The notes beneath the pieces are model-generated. The model did not search any database, was not told the DNA's origin, and was given only the letters and a program-made list of their open reading frames with translations. Below, piece after piece: positions 12,770 to 25,070 of a stretch of 64,000 bases of DNA. Within the stretch, counting starts at the first letter, position 1; each line of letters begins with the position of its first letter. A program made the translations under genes and the position numbers. Where the stretch lies: positions 62,001 to 126,000 of the forward strand of contig JAMKCH010010124.1 of NCBI GenBank assembly GCA_023653785.1, in the 5' to 3' direction. The DNA comes from Ophioderma brevispina (taxonomy: Eukaryota; Echinodermata; Ophiuroidea; Amphilepidida; Ophiodermatidae).

Positions 12770-13012
12770 ACCCTTATTTTTCCATCGAAGATGATCCAGC
12801 TCAGACTGTATAAATTAAACAAACTGAAATACTAACACTTTCACGACTAATCTTGCGAATGAGTGATGAACAGGGGACAGGCTTATTTCTTGGAAATTGG
12901 GGCAAATTGGCCAAAGTACAGTGTGAAAGTGCCCGAAATGGATGTGGGTGTACGGGCCCTTGGGGGCCGAAGTTTTAAACCCAGGGGCATTCGGTGACAG
13001 GGACTGCAAAAA
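12770..13012 (-). repeat. Dispersed repeat, inverted partial copy
   Basis: Reverse complement of 13186-13430, joined at its left edge to the TCCATCGAAGATG end also seen near 13955, so an internal part is deleted. With copy 1 it forms a large imperfect palindrome with a 170-bp spacer. Confidence 0.75.
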
Positions 13013-13118
13013 ATAGGGGTCTTTTGGTGTATTTCAAAATTAAAGGCTGATGCATGAGTATGGTTGATAAAAAACCTCTCTAATACGAGAGGGTTTCCTT
13101 TGATCTCAAGTATTTACA

Positions 13119-14134
13119 CTAACAGTGTTAAGTACTAACATCCTCGCTAAGCGACGGTTGTCTTTTTAAAAGACAATTCTTGTTTGCATTTGCAGTCCCT
13201 GTCACCGAATGCCCCTGGATTTGTAAACGCCAGCCTTACACCCATATCCATTTCATAGGTGAGTGCCCCCCCCCCCCGGGCACTTTCACACTGTACTTTG
13301 GCCAATTTTACCCCTATTTCCAAGAAATAAGCCGGTCCCTGTTCATCATTCATTCACAAAATATCATGTGAAAGTGTTAGTATTTTATTTTGTTTAATTT
13401 ATATACAGTCTGAGCTGGGTTATTTTTGAAGAGTAAGTGAACAAGTATTTCAGTCAACTACCGTGGTCACAAGGATTTCCATAGCCTAAAACTTCCTTGT
13501 TATGACTGTTCAGCAATGTGGAACATTGTTGGTAGTTTATCAATCAAAATACCCATTACACCGAGATTACAAACTTCAAACTTACAGGAAACAGGTTTTA
13601 AATCAACGCGTGTGTTATCTGGGCATTACATAATGGTACCTTTAAGACCACGGGTCAGATCATCCATTACGTGTCAATGAACTGAGAAGTTATCCACTGT
13701 GTGGGCGGGCCTGTCATCCAATCAAGTTTTGTTTTCTAGCGGCTTAGAACGTTAATTAATGGATTTCCAGTAGGTATATATCATGTCTTAATTTCTTAAA
13801 ATTGGGAACAGAGGACTTTCTCCTGCTACATGAGACAACCACCCACCTCTGTGCATGACCTGTGATATTCTTTCTGTCAAGTAATTTTCTTGCTGCACAT
13901 ATGCTAAGTTAACTTGCAATTTGTGTTTTTTGTCTACTATGATTTTATACCATCTTCGATGGAAAATCATGCTCTAGTCTGGATCGGGAATAAGTATTGC
14001 TATAGTCTACATAGAGGAGGCTCGTTTTCAGGCCTTTGTATATTATGTGGCTTCATTGGCGTACCTCCCTTTTCGTGGTGTAGGTGCTCTGGAGTAAGAA
14101 CGAGAGGGAATGGGATTGGATAGTTCTGTGATAA
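13119..14134 (+). repeat. Dispersed repeat, direct copy 1 (holds the empty insertion site)
   Basis: Begins CTAACAGTGTTAAGTACTAA and matches the copy from 14795 nearly base for base to about 13990, then matches 20217-20370. Contains a run of 14 C at about 13267-13280. Short frames encode PYTHIHF-type peptides, also found in the inverted copy; I take these as repeat content, not a gene. The TA at 13991-13992 is where copy 2 is interrupted. Confidence 0.8.
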
Positions 14135-14284
14135 TACCACAGAATTTTACGGTTACGGATTTTTTTCTAAATAACTTAAATTGTAATTGAGTACGTAAAT
14201 ATTGCATTAAATGGTTCAAAGGTTATTTAGTGTCGAACTCCATATACTTTCGTCAACGGCATACGTTCTGATTGTTGCAATATT

Positions 14285-14690
14285 GTGTGTAGCATGCCTC
14301 AAGGGCTTGCAATTGATGGTCCTCTTGGCTTTCTTATTAATATTAATGATTTGCCTAACTACTTACCCATTGTAATGTTAGTATGTATGCTGATGACAAC
14401 ATTATTTATTATGCTCTCAACTCATTGGAGGATATTTCGAAATGTAATAATGAAGATCTTCACACTTTAAACACATGGCTTGAAAGTAACAAATTCGTCT
14501 TATTTGAATAAGTCAGATTTATGTTATTAGGTTCAAGACACGTTCTATACTGTTACAGATCAAATTAATGATTTGTCTATTCAAATTAATAAGGGTCAGT
14601 CTTCAAAGATGCATGAATTTAAGCATCTGGGAGTTACCATTGCTAAACTGACATGGCATCAGCAAAATTGAAATGTTCGCAAAAAAAATC
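14285..14690 (+). mobile_element. Short LINE reverse-transcriptase fragment
   Basis: PQGLAIDGPLGFLININDLP (near 14295) is the RT motif-B region, followed by a YADDN-like box recoverable by a frameshift near 14385, then LHTLNTWLESNKFVLFE (near 14460) and QINDLSIQINKGQS with FKHLGVTIAKLTWHQ (14560-14665). It sits between the two copies of the 13-15.7 kb duplication and is too short to classify beyond the CR1/L2/Jockey group. Confidence 0.65.
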
Positions 14691-14794
14691 ACTTAAAGGT
14701 ATGGTTTATGTTAAAAAAATGCAAGTCAATTGTTTGCCGAAAAATTATATCTTATAACTACTCTCTATCATAAGCCATTATCCTGCCACACTTA

Positions 14795-15677
14795 GACTAA
14801 CAGTGTTAAGTACTAACATTCTCGCTAGCGACGGTTGTCTTTTAAAAGAACATTCTGTTGCATTGCAGGTCCCTGTGTCAACGAATGCCCCTGGATTTGT
14901 AAACGCCAGCCTTACACCCCAATCCATTTCATAGTGAGTGCCTCCCCCCCCCCGTGCACTTTCACACTGTACTTTGCCAATTTTACCCCTATTTCCAAGA
15001 AATAAGCCGGGTCCCGGTTCATATTCATTCACAAAAGATCATGTGAAAGTGTTAGTATTTATTTGGTTATATATACAGCGGAGCGGGTTATTTTTGAAGG
15101 AGTACGTGAACAAGTATTTCAGTCAACTACCGTGGTCACAAAGGATATTCAATAGCCTCTAAAACTTCCTTGTTTATGGGGTGGGTGGGGAACGTTCAGC
15201 AATGTGGAAACATTGTTGGTAGTTTATCAATCAAATACCCATTACACCGGAGATTACAAAATTCAAACTTACAGGAAACAGGTTTTAAATCAACGCGTGT
15301 GTTATCTGGGCATGACATAATGGTACCTTTAAGACCCACGGGTCAGATGCATCATTACGTGGGCCAATGAACTGAGAAAGTTAGCCACTGTGAGGCGGGT
15401 GTCATCCAATCAAAAGTTTGTTTCTAGCTGATTAGGAAATGTAATGAATTTCCTAGTAGGTATCTATCATGCCTTAATTCTTAAAATATGGGAACAGAGA
15501 GACTTTGCACTGCTACATGAGACAAACACCCAACTATGTGCATGACTGTGAATATTCTGGCAATAATTTGCTTGCTGCACATATGCTAAGTTAAACTTGC
15601 AATGTTGTGTTTTTTTGTCTACTCTGATTTAACCATCTCTTCGATGGAAAAATCATGATCGAGTCGGATCGGGAATA
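14795..15677 (+). repeat. Dispersed repeat, direct copy 2, left part (continues at 20217)
   Basis: Near-identical to 13119-13992 apart from small insertions and deletions. It ends at GGGAATA where the 4.5 kb insertion starts. Confidence 0.85.
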
Positions 15678-18600
15678 ATAGCGACAGCGGCCTAATTAAA
15701 ATATAGGTAACAATCGTGCATTTGGTGATAAACAGCAATGGATTTTGTATAGTAGTAGAGTAATATATACTAAAATATGAGATCATGAGCCACTTTCAAT
15801 TTTTACCCCTGACTGGTTTGGCAGCCATCTTTCAAAATGGCCCCAAAGTTATGACTTTTGTATTTAATCACATTACATTCGCTTTCCAATGCTGGTGACA
15901 TGAGGCTCTAAATGTTATTTAAATGGTCTGAAAATGTTTTAAAGAGACATTTTAAAGTGACAACAAGGTTTATGGAGTTAAAGGGGGATAATTCCAAATC
16001 AAACATTCATCTTTCCAAAATGGCCCGCCCAAAGCATTTTATTTGGTATTTAACGATATTTACATTCTCAAATAATGTTTTGTGTATTGCTAATTAAAGT
16101 AACCGTCACAGGATATTTACTCAAGAAGTAAGTAAAACATATTGAATGTTTAGCCTGTAACAGCCATTTTTAAATTGCAACCTATACGATATGGGTCATA
16201 CGTTTGAACTCAACATCTAAAAAGGGTAGTGGGTCCACTCTGTCCCAATATAAACTTTCGTTTTTCTTATATATCTTTGTAAGTACAGAATATATTGAAG
16301 TTCATTTTGATTCATTTCCCAAAAGCGTGTGTTAAAGGTTTGGTTAGGCTATTCTTGTAAATCACTCGCCTGTACCAAACTCCCATGAGAGTTTTGCATC
16401 TTCCGTTTACACAAAATGTTCACAAACGTTGTTCAAAAAAAACAGCAAGTTGTGGAACATTGGTCATCACCGGCAAGATGACAGCCTGGAACATAACCTC
16501 CAATGACCTTTGACTTGGTCCACGACCTTTGACATAAGGCCATTTAAATGAACCCCTATTGCCCCTCAACTCCAAGTTGGGTTTAAATCGGACTTAAACT
16601 TTTCGACCAAGAATGAAACAACGAAAACCTAACCAAAAACTGGAACACACACAAGACCAGGGTTACTATCGCAAAAATCCCTCTACTGCTTTGAGGCGTG
16701 TGGTCTCCGACGGTTACGTCTGGGATTCATGGCTCTCCTCCCCGTCATCTGTCAGAGAGTCACGCGGCTCCCCTCAGATCCAAGCGTCAGGTCCTACTTC
16801 AAGAAATAGCGGACTTCAAACGACAAGGTGGCAATCGTTCCCACCCCCCTAGATTTCGAGGGGGCTTTTGGGCGAGGCTTCTTCCTAGCTCCCAAAAAGA
16901 CGGGCAATTTGCGTCCAATACTCAATCTGAAGCCGATCAATGTCTACAACAAACCGAAAAAAGGATGGAGAGATTGGCCCATGATCTCCGGTTGTCCCAT
17001 CAAGAAATGTTGGGCAATGTCTCTGGATCTCAAGGTGCCTAACTCCACATCCAATCCAACGGGATAACTCAAGTCTAGTTCGGCTTCCAGATTAGAATTA
17101 GAACAAGCATGTACCAGTTTCCGGTGTTCTCCCGTTCCGACGGTCCACGGCCCGCAGGATCCGCGAGTCTTCACTCGCTTTGTGGTCAAGGCCGTGGCTC
17201 GTTTCTAGACGGAGGGGTCAACCTTTGTATCTATCTGGCCGATTGGTATAGTACAGCCCGACGAGGACATCGCTCTCGCCCCCACCAGTGGGTGGTGCAG
17301 GAGGGACGAAGTTTGGGGGGGGTTCATTCGTTGAACCTATCGAAGGTGGATTTCGATAGGTCACGATGGGTAATGTGAACCATATCGAAATCAACTTCGA
17401 GCCAGCCATTCCCAGTTTTCCGGGGGAGCGCAGCTGCTTGCTCAATGGTGTGTATTCTAAACGAGGGAGCATGTAGCCAATGTCATTCAATGAGCTATTG
17501 CTCATTTCCGGGGCCAGCCAAGCTAGTGCTTTGGCTTTGGCTGTCCAGGTTCGGAATCATGGCAAGCACTTGATGACATAGTGCCTTACTGTCGGCATCG
17601 GATGCGCCCAATCCAGCTGTACCTTTCTGGCGCACTATCGCCCGTACACGGACAGCGTAGACCCACATGGTTCCGATGACTGCGATTGTGATTGAGGGAC
17701 GCTTGTCCTTGTGGATGTTGCCCAGCATCTCCTCGGACCCTGTCTATCCGGACCAAAGATGCGTCGGGTCTGGGCTGTGCCGGTCACATTCTGGACGAGA
17801 CTGTTTCGGGTCGCTGGTCGGCCTCGGATCAGTTTCTTCACATCAATGTCATGGAATTGAAGGCAGTAGTAGTGATTCTATTTCGGCATCATTTTCATGA
17901 CTTGGTGGCCGGTTGTACGGGTCCTCATCAGGTCCGCCAACAACACTGTGTTGTTGTCCGTACATCAAACGGTAGGGTGTGGAACGAGATCCCCCATTCT
18001 TGCCACCAACGAGACAACTAATCAAGTGGTGCATAGAGAGGGAGATCACGTTCGTTAACGGTGTATACCGGGTGTTTACAATGTCACTGCGGTATTGGCT
18101 AAAGCAACCCTATCTTACATGCGCCCTTATTACCCGTCTCCACCCTAGTCGCTACCCTCTCTATCCCCCCCGAGAGTCCACTTTTAGTTCAACCTTATCA
18201 AGGGGCGGGAGTTTGTGGGAGAGTGAAGTTGGTCATGTATCATAGGGTGGGTGTCAGGATCTTCTGGGTGGTGTCGATTCGCACGTCGATGATCTGTTCG
18301 AATGCGCCAGAAATGCCAAGCTTCCAACGTATTGCTCCCTGGGACGCGATTCCGGAGCGTGGGCGCGGATGCTTTTTTTCTATCTGGACTGGTCGGGGAT
18401 GAAGCTTACGCTTTCCCCCCCGATCACACTCAGCTACGAGTAGTCGACATGGTTGGGGACGGGTCGACTGTTGGCCCCATTCTGGCCTCGTCAGGCGTTT
18501 GGTTTCGTCCGCTGGTGAACCTTGCTTGCAGGGACGTCGCGGACGCTCCGCAGGGACTCTCATGTCCTGTGGGACTTAACTGCGGATGTCCAGACGAGTC

Positions 18601-20216
18601 TGGCGACTCTTTCTCTGACAGCGTGGCCGCTGTCAGGAAATGCTTCCAGACGCAAGACTTTTCTCGTGACGCTGCCAATCTGGGGGCTAGGGCTGGCGAG
18701 GGTCCACACACGTCACTTATTTTGGACGGGTGGCAGGTCTTCGCTAAGTGGTTGCAGGACTAAAAAAATTGTCAGGCACTGCCTCTGTTCGCCCGTCGCC
18801 AGGACTCCTGAATTATTATTCAGTATGCCTAGACAGGAACACAATCAAGAATTAAGGTCGACGGTCAATTAATACACCGAGGAACGGCCACGGGTCATGA
18901 AAGGTTATGAATCCTTTTGACCCGCCTTTGTACTGGATGTGTTTAACACCAGGCCGCCTTCGAGGCCAGGTATGCCTGGGGGGTGAGATTTGGCAACCGC
19001 CCTACGGAGTTTGACATCCCGTTTGACAGGCGTGCCGTACGAGCCGATGAGCTCCGCCAGTCTGGCTGCCGTTACATTTGAAACTAATTTCCTACTGGCA
19101 ATTGCGCCAGGCCGTCGCGCCTCCGAATTGACGCCATTGTCGTTGGGAAGTTCATGTTTCGGACCGTTTCAGGTTGCCACTCTCCATGTCCGCCCGGGGT
19201 TTCTTCAGAAAAATGAGCGACCTGGCTTCAGGGCGTACAACCAAGTTTTCTGTACCGGGATATGTTGGGTGGTTTCTTCCGTGATGGGAGGACCGACTTT
19301 GGGTCGGTATAAGAGCACTCAAATGTTACCTTTCCCGTACAAAGGCCCTTCGTGGTAGGGTAGAGCAGTGTTTGTGGATAACCACGACCTCCGCATAAGG
19401 CTGCTTCCAAAGAAACCCTGGCATGATGGGTCTGCGAGGTTATCAATTAGGCCAAAGCGGTGAACGTCGGCGAACGTGCCACGACTCATTCCACCAGAGA
19501 GCTGTGGCAAGTGCTGTGCCCCTTCACCACGGCCTCGCATCCTAGAACCGTCGATCATTAATACCGTTGGGTGGGCCGCTCAAACAATTCCTTCATCACA
19601 AACCTAAATGAAGGATATGAGTCCCGAGGCTGGCGTTTTCAATTGCGCTGTCTTCGAACAGCATGAGCATGATCAGTTAGGGTTTAAATATACTTCAGGA
19701 TGTAAACGCAAATCACTTATTTGGGGACTGTTTTATTCAAAAATTAAGTTACACGCCTTTAATATAAACTCTGAAATACATTGTAACCTTAATTGTAAAT
19801 TATAGACGATTCAATGTAGCAGGTTTTTATGTCAAGTTTAGATAGTATAAAAGGGGTGTTGATATTAGTAGCAACAAATTGCCTGAACTAAAATGGTCAT
19901 TTCGGGGCCATCTTGGAAAAATGGCGGCACAGGGCACCATATTGCAATGGCCTGGTGATTGGACAAACACTGTAACATGCATTTAGCATATTTAGAGGAC
20001 TAGTATATGCATAAGTAAAAGGCATGTGTTGATTGTGTATCATTAGCAAAAAATTATGCCTAAAAAATTGTATTTTGGCGGGCATCTTGGAAAATGGCCG
20101 ACTGGGGTGCAAATTGCGATGGCTCATGACCTTAATCTTTCGTATTCTTTTCTCTACGTCTGGGCCAATTTCATGCTTATCAACAAAAGCCGCTATGTAG
20201 CTATGCCGCTCGCTCA
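15678..20216. mobile_element. 4.5 kb composite insertion at a TA site, diverged terminal inverted repeats, carrying a DIRS-like element
   Basis: The sequence GGGAA-TA-AGTATTGCTATAG, intact at 13986-14004, is split in the second copy of the duplication: GGGAATA at 15671-15677 and TAAGTATTGC from 20217. The 4539 bp between are an insertion with a TA duplication. The left end begins ATAGCGACAGCGGC and the reverse complement of the right end begins TGAGCGAGCGGCATAGC. Similarity continues inward: GTTGATAA-type, TAGAG, CATGAGCCA and GGCCATTTTCCAAGATG blocks occur in the same order from both ends (15720-15850 and 20170-20080 reversed). TA target choice suggests a Tc1/mariner-type or similar transposase supplied in trans; no such gene is visible. 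The DIRS-like element probably inserted into it later. Confidence 0.7.
16600..19570 (+). mobile_element. Degenerate DIRS-like (tyrosine recombinase) retrotransposon, nearly full coding length
   Basis: GC-richer than its flanks and broken by stops and frameshifts. In order on the plus strand I see: the reverse transcriptase start (GFFLAPKKTGNLRPILNLKP, about 16860-16940); an RT segment at 17130-17220 (RVFTRFVVKAVARF); an RNase H-like segment with DASGLG, GRWSASDQFLHINVMELKAV (about 17745-17870); the RH-linker with AKLPTY, DAFFLSGL, AYAFPP and VLDMV-like pieces (18300-18450) and WFRPL (18500); the recombinase N-terminus with LTAWPLSGNASRR (about 18615-18665); and the recombinase core with the GRRASEL motif (near 19110) and PHKAASKETLA-stop-WVCEVI (about 19390-19445). 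Direct passage from RT/RH into the recombinase is DIRS organisation. Terminal repeats and the circular-junction sequence of this class were not identified. Confidence 0.8.
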
Positions 20217-20375
20217 TAAGTATTGCTATAGTCTACAGAGAGAGGGCGTTTTTCAGGCCTTGATAATGTGGCTTCAGTTGGCGTAACGCCATGTTCAGCT
20301 GTGTAGGTGGCTTCTGAGTAAGAACGATAGGGTAATGATTGGTATAGGTCCGGTGATAATGAACCTGGAACCGTT
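20217..20375 (+). repeat. Dispersed repeat, direct copy 2, right part after the insertion
   Basis: Resumes with TAAGTATTGCTATAGTCTAC and follows 13991-14134 (GTAGGTGCTCTGGAGTAAGA-like blocks, GTGATAAT) to about 20370. Confidence 0.8.
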
Positions 20376-20380
20376 TGCCG

Positions 20381-20959
20381 CAATGGTTTTGTCCGTCATT
20401 TGACCATTTTATTAGGCCTAATCTTGGTTGGTTGGTCGGTCGGTCAATGTAGGGAATAAAATCATGTGAAACTCACTAACCTTAAGATTAGTATGAGATA
20501 AACTGAATGAAGCCGTGGAGTCCTTTAATATAGACACTGTGCAAGCCATATCTTATTGAGTACTGGAGAGTGGCAGTACTCACTTGCTTGTCGGTACGGT
20601 TCTACTTGTGGTGCTTCTCCGCCTTCCTGGAGTCTCCCCTGTGGAAGCTCTATGAGCGAAAGCTCGGGTTTTTTTGGTTGGCTCGTGCTACGGTCCCGAG
20701 ACCCCCCCATCTCTTCCTTTTATATATATATTATCGTGCGTAAGTGTTTACGCACGTTGTGTTTTTGTGACACCATAGAAACTGCATCTTAGTCTTTTTA
20801 TCTATTTAAATTTGTCGTTGTTTAGTACGTAGTTTACTGTTGAAGTGTGTTGAACCCGTATATTGTACCATAATCTTACTTCCTCCGCACTGTAGTCATA
20901 CCAAACCCGGCTTCTACGACTCTACATTGCATCCAGTGCTCACGCAGCGCCTTTCTTGA
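20381..20959. other. No gene seen; short dispersed match and unclassified GC-rich stretch
   Basis: GGAGTC...CTGTGCAAGCCATATCTTAT at 20500-20558 resembles 25098-25165. The GC-richer 20565-20715 ends with AGCTCTATGAGCGAAAGCTC. I do not recognise it. Confidence 0.4.
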
Positions 20960-20990
20960 CCTATTATATATATATTATATATATATATAG

Positions 20991-21024
<34 letters not shown>

Positions 21025-21045
21025 GATATATATAATTATATATAA
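20960..21045. repeat. AT microsatellite
   Basis: Imperfect (TA)n with occasional GA interruptions. Confidence 0.9.
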
Positions 21046-21083
21046 TGTGAGACACTAAATATTGGACAAGCGGACGTGGTCAG

Positions 21084-21356
21084 ATGACAAAACTACCGAG
21101 AAAATTGTGAAATTGTCATTGTGCCGTAAAAGAATAAAATTGATAAAAGGAGTAGACCAGGCGCGACTTTCACGCCTGACCCAGCGCAAAGAATCAGAGG
21201 ACTCGACATGACGAAGCATATGACAAAACTACTTCATAGAAATGTGAAATTGTCATTGGTGCCGTATAAGATAAAATTGATAAAAGGAGTAGACCAGGCG
21301 CGACTTTCACGCCTGACCCAGCGCAAAGAATCAGAGGACTCGACATGACGAAGAAT
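21084..21356 (+). repeat. 137-bp tandem duplication
   Basis: Two units from GATGACAAAACTAC to GACTCGACATGACGAAG, exactly 137 bp apart, differing at a few positions. Each carries the hairpin CAGGCGCGACTTTCACGCCTG-like segment and GACTCGACATGACG. Confidence 0.9.
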
Positions 21357-22988
21357 CCTTTATTACCAACGACACGGTCGCTGGGCGCTATTGGCTGCTT
21401 AGTTTGTTCAGGTGCTGACAGGGGTTGTCTCCATACGCTGCAGTCAATATTGAAGTTATATACACAAGTCTTTCTTACTAATTACAATAACCAGAAGAAA
21501 AATATTGATATTCGCTATTGTTTAAGCTAAAATGTACTTTGCAATAGATTCGATGTTTTAGCAAAATTGTACTTGTTTTGCATAAAGGTGGTGTATATAG
21601 TTTCTAAAGCTAATTACCTCGCATTCATTAAGTTCAGACATTTGTAGCACGTTTTTTTTTAAGGAGATACAGAATTATCAATGAAAATGTTCTCTGTTAT
21701 TTTATTAAAATAATTCGTGAATTATCAAAGCAAACAAAACAACAGAAACCCGCGATCCTGCAAAGAATCGTTTGTCAAACCCACCTTCTACATACCACTG
21801 CTTTAGAGCCTGATCTGTTTATCACGGACGAACATTGACCAATTGTACGCAATCTTTCAATGAAAGGAACTCCCCGATACCCCGTCATAATACCCGACCG
21901 TTGAACGATGCTTGAAAAGAAGAGTTACAAGTTACCAAATTGATCCATAAAAACAGACCAGTTTAAATTATGACATTTCTTGCACCTAATACATGAATGT
22001 AGTTGAAACTCAAGAAATAAAAGATCGTGTCCAGATTACCACGTGTCACTGGCCATCATGTCCATGGGGCAATCTAAACTTTATAACTTGTTTTACTCCT
22101 GGTAATAATAGGCAGCAGTATTCATCATTTTAGCGTTTACATGCATGTAGCTTTTCTAGTAGCTCAAACAACCATGAATTGTAAACGTATGAAATTTTGG
22201 TTTTTTCAACCAGACTAGTCAATGTGCATTAAACATGACAAATTTCACTTGCATCATCATATTTAAGCTACACTTAATATGCAAAGAAAGAGTATGAATC
22301 TAACTGTACAATATTATTGTTTTCTTATGGAAATGTCCTTGCTGAGTTCAGTCAAATATCTCAATACAGGATGCTTCACAAATTGCACGGTACATTGCCA
22401 CCGCACAAAAAATATCATTTACATGGTCTCCATTGCTCAAAAGGAAAGCAGCTAGAGTAGATTCAGGCTTTGCCCCATGGATGTATTTTTAGTGTCAAAT
22501 GAAAGTTAATCCGATTCAATTTATTTTGTCTCTTCACAAAACAAGTATACAAAATAAAAAGATGATAAACCTTAATATATATAGATAACCATAGGTTATG
22601 TACAAAGAGGAACTATTTTGTTGTATACAAATGATAAAGTAATACTTTACTATGAACGTAATGACAGATATAGGTGATAATATTTCAGAAAAACAATACA
22701 AAGCAGTATTTGGAATGTAAACACGGTGAATGGACGAGGACACTGCTAAACGCGAGGCGTGAGGTGGCATTGCGCTGTACAACTTGAAAAGGGTAACAAA
22801 ATTGAAAAAGTTGCAATAGATATGATTAAATACGAAAAACCAGGGGGCATACGAGACAAAATATACAGCACAGGACAGGACAAACTTTGGCAAACATGTT
22901 GTCTGACTTAAGAGTATTTATAAATGAAATGATAAGTTTAGAGGAGATACAGAGAGAAGAAAGGGAAAGGAGAAGAAAAACTAATATG
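21357..22988. other. No gene recognised; may include the LINE 3' region
   Basis: Lies downstream of the minus-strand LINE stop at 22989. The 119-codon minus frame at 22534-22893 is hydrophobic and Phe/Ile/Tyr-rich from AT bias; I do not call it a gene. Confidence 0.4.
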
Positions 22989-24022
22989 TTAAGAAGGCAT
23001 ATCATCATACAGCTTAACAAGAGGCTTTGTAAACTTGTTTTTTACTTCAGAGGGCAGTTGCATCCATAGCTTAGGGCCTTGAGATTTGGAGGTATTACTG
23101 GCAAGAAAAGTGTTGGTAGGTGTAAATTAAATGAAGGGGTCATCAGCATACCTGGTATCATAGTTGTGAGGAGTGTCAACGTTGAAGAAGTCTTCAGAGA
23201 TAAGATCCGGTGGAAGAAGCTGGTGGTGATACTGGTACATAAAAGAGGCAAGTTGAAGTTGGTAGATTCGCGCAGCACTTAAGAGTAGAAAAAGAGACGA
23301 AAAGGGGATCAGTGTACCGGGCAAGCCAGAGAGAATTAGTACAAGTACGGATAGCGCGTTTTTGAAGAAGAAAGACAGATTTAAGACTGGAGTTCATTGC
23401 ACTATATGACAGATATGGAAGAATGAGAGAATAAGGACGCACCTTACGAACCACACCAATGTATTTGAAAACTATTTTAGAAATTCCAGGAAATATTAGA
23501 GTCAAGGAATTTGGTTGTGTCAACCTGATGGAGGATTGGAGTATCGTCAGTTTGTTAAATTAATGTCAATTTTAGGTTTATTACTATGTTTATTTTAAAA
23601 AATAATTAGGTGTTTTTTTAATGTTTAGAGAAAGTTTATTTAGTTTAAACCAGTTAGATATTTGTTTAAGTTCAATGTTAATTATTTCCTTAAGTTTAAG
23701 CGGGTCTGAGTGCAGTGCATGGGAAAATAAAATATTCGTGTCATCTGCAAATAAAATAAACTGGGGAATTTTAGAACAGACTCGGGGTAAATCATGTAAA
23801 GTAGGAATAAGAGAGGACCAAGTATAGAGCCCTGAGGAACTCCGCATGACTGTGATGTAGACGGAGTAAGAGATGGTGTTGTTGTAGATCACTCGTTGAT
23901 ATCTGCCAGTCAGGTAGCTTCACATCCAGTCGTTGGCAAGGCCTCTAATACCATAATCATAAAGTTTGGATAATAGAATTTCGTGGTTGATGGTATCAAA
24001 GGCCTTGCATAAATCAAGAAAA
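22989..24022 (-). mobile_element. 5'-truncated LINE ORF2 remnant (CR1-like): RT core to C-terminus
   Basis: Read from 24022 downward: [19 protein letters not shown] and [14 protein letters not shown] (24015-23910), YLTGRYQRVIYNN, the strand with SSGLYTWSS in place of the usual GVPQGSILGP because of a frameshift (23840), FILFADDTNILFSHA (near 23745), NWFKLNKLSLNIKKT (near 23640), then YSLILPYLSYS, LLQKRAIR and TDPLF in the thumb region (23440-23300), YQLQLASFMYQYHHQLLPPD (near 23255), HNYDTR, and the end motif GPKLWMQLPSEVKN (near 23070) with a stop at 22989-22991. Upstream RT and endonuclease are missing, as in a normal 5' truncation. Several frameshifts. Confidence 0.85.
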
Positions 24023-24235
24023 ATACCGATTGTATTTATTATAATTAATTATTGATGATGATCAAACTGTAATTTTGTGCACATGCATCACGAATAAAGG
24101 TAAAATATGGTGAAAAAAAAAAAGTCCAAGAGGAACTCCAGACCTGATCAACCTGGACGATTAAACTATACATCAGCTGGTTAAAGACGGATCTTCCACT
24201 GTTATTTTGGACTTTCCCCACGAACGAATATGGAT

Positions 24236-24395
24236 CCGGATTGGTTAACATAAACCTAGCAGCTAGAGTAAGAAAAAAAAAGCTGTGTAAATTGTAACAC
24301 AACTTTTGTAAATGTGCACTTTGTAAATGTGCACACAAATTGACACAACTTGTTTAATCTTTTTCTTACACAACTGATTGCTAGGTTATGTTAAG
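24236..24395. repeat. Imperfect hairpin repeat
   Basis: GGTTAACATAAACCTAGCAG with AGTAAGAAAAAAAAAG (24240-24282) pairs with CTTTTTCTTACAC and TTGCTAGGTTATGTTAAGC (24358-24394). ACAACTT and TTTGTAAATGTGCAC occur twice in the loop. Confidence 0.6.
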
Positions 24396-24830
24396 CACTC
24401 TCATGTTTAACATAACTTTTTAAACAACCAATTGTGCATGAGACGGCACTACCATTTTGGGGTGGCGAGTTCAAAACGTGTGACCTGAAGCAAACGTAAT
24501 AGCTGTCACACACATCATTTGGGTCGGGTTAACAGTGGACATCCATGCGTGAGGCATTCTGCAAAATACACATGCATGTTAAGAATTTTAAACACCCGGA
24601 AGTAAGTGTTTATAAGGCGACATCTTTCAAACAGATTCCTAGATGATTAAGTATTAGAACGTATCTTACTAGGAAAATTGTTGTGAAAAGGTGTCCAGTT
24701 TAACATACATTTCTTGAACAAAGTGGGGGAATGACAGCGAAATTAAGGCGAAATTTCAAGGAGGCCCAAGTTTGTTGTTGTTCATGGTGGGAGAAGGGAA
24801 GGATAAAGGGTCCCATCCCCAAAAGAACTT

Positions 24831-25070
24831 AGTCTTGGCTTAATCCAGGACTAAGTAGTTCCATGTAGTACCTTTTAGCTTAAAAAAATCGGATATGAAA
24901 GTGAAATTACTTTAAATAGGAAATGTTCAGCTTTGGGTTTCTTGACTGTACTTTTATTTCACATTTTGATCTGAAGTAAAAACTAATATATGGAAAAAAA
25001 GCAAAATTTAGAAGTCCTTCATAGTAGGACTTAGAACTGGCATTACGGTTAAGCCAGGACTAAGTTCTTT
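24831..25070. mobile_element. MITE of about 240 bp with AAAGAACTTAGTC ends
   Basis: AAAGAACTTAGTCTTGGCTTA pairs with TAAGCCAGGACTAAGTTCTTT, and inner GGACTAAGT with GGACTTAGAACT. No coding content. It lies about 1 kb upstream of the SOSTDC1-like start codon. Confidence 0.7.

Noticed and set aside
13180..13371. PYTHIHF-type peptide frames seen three times between 12.8 and 15.0 kb
   Set aside because: They follow the dispersed repeat in direct and inverted copies; frames are short, shifted between copies and not conserved at the protein level.
19897..20217. 106-codon minus-strand frame
   Set aside because: Lies within the right inverted end of the 4.5 kb insertion; the mirrored left end is not open in the equivalent frame.
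22534..22893. 119-codon hydrophobic minus-strand frame downstream of the LINE
   Set aside because: Hydrophobicity follows from AT-rich codons; no start context, family or conserved motif. The LINE ORF has already ended at 22989.
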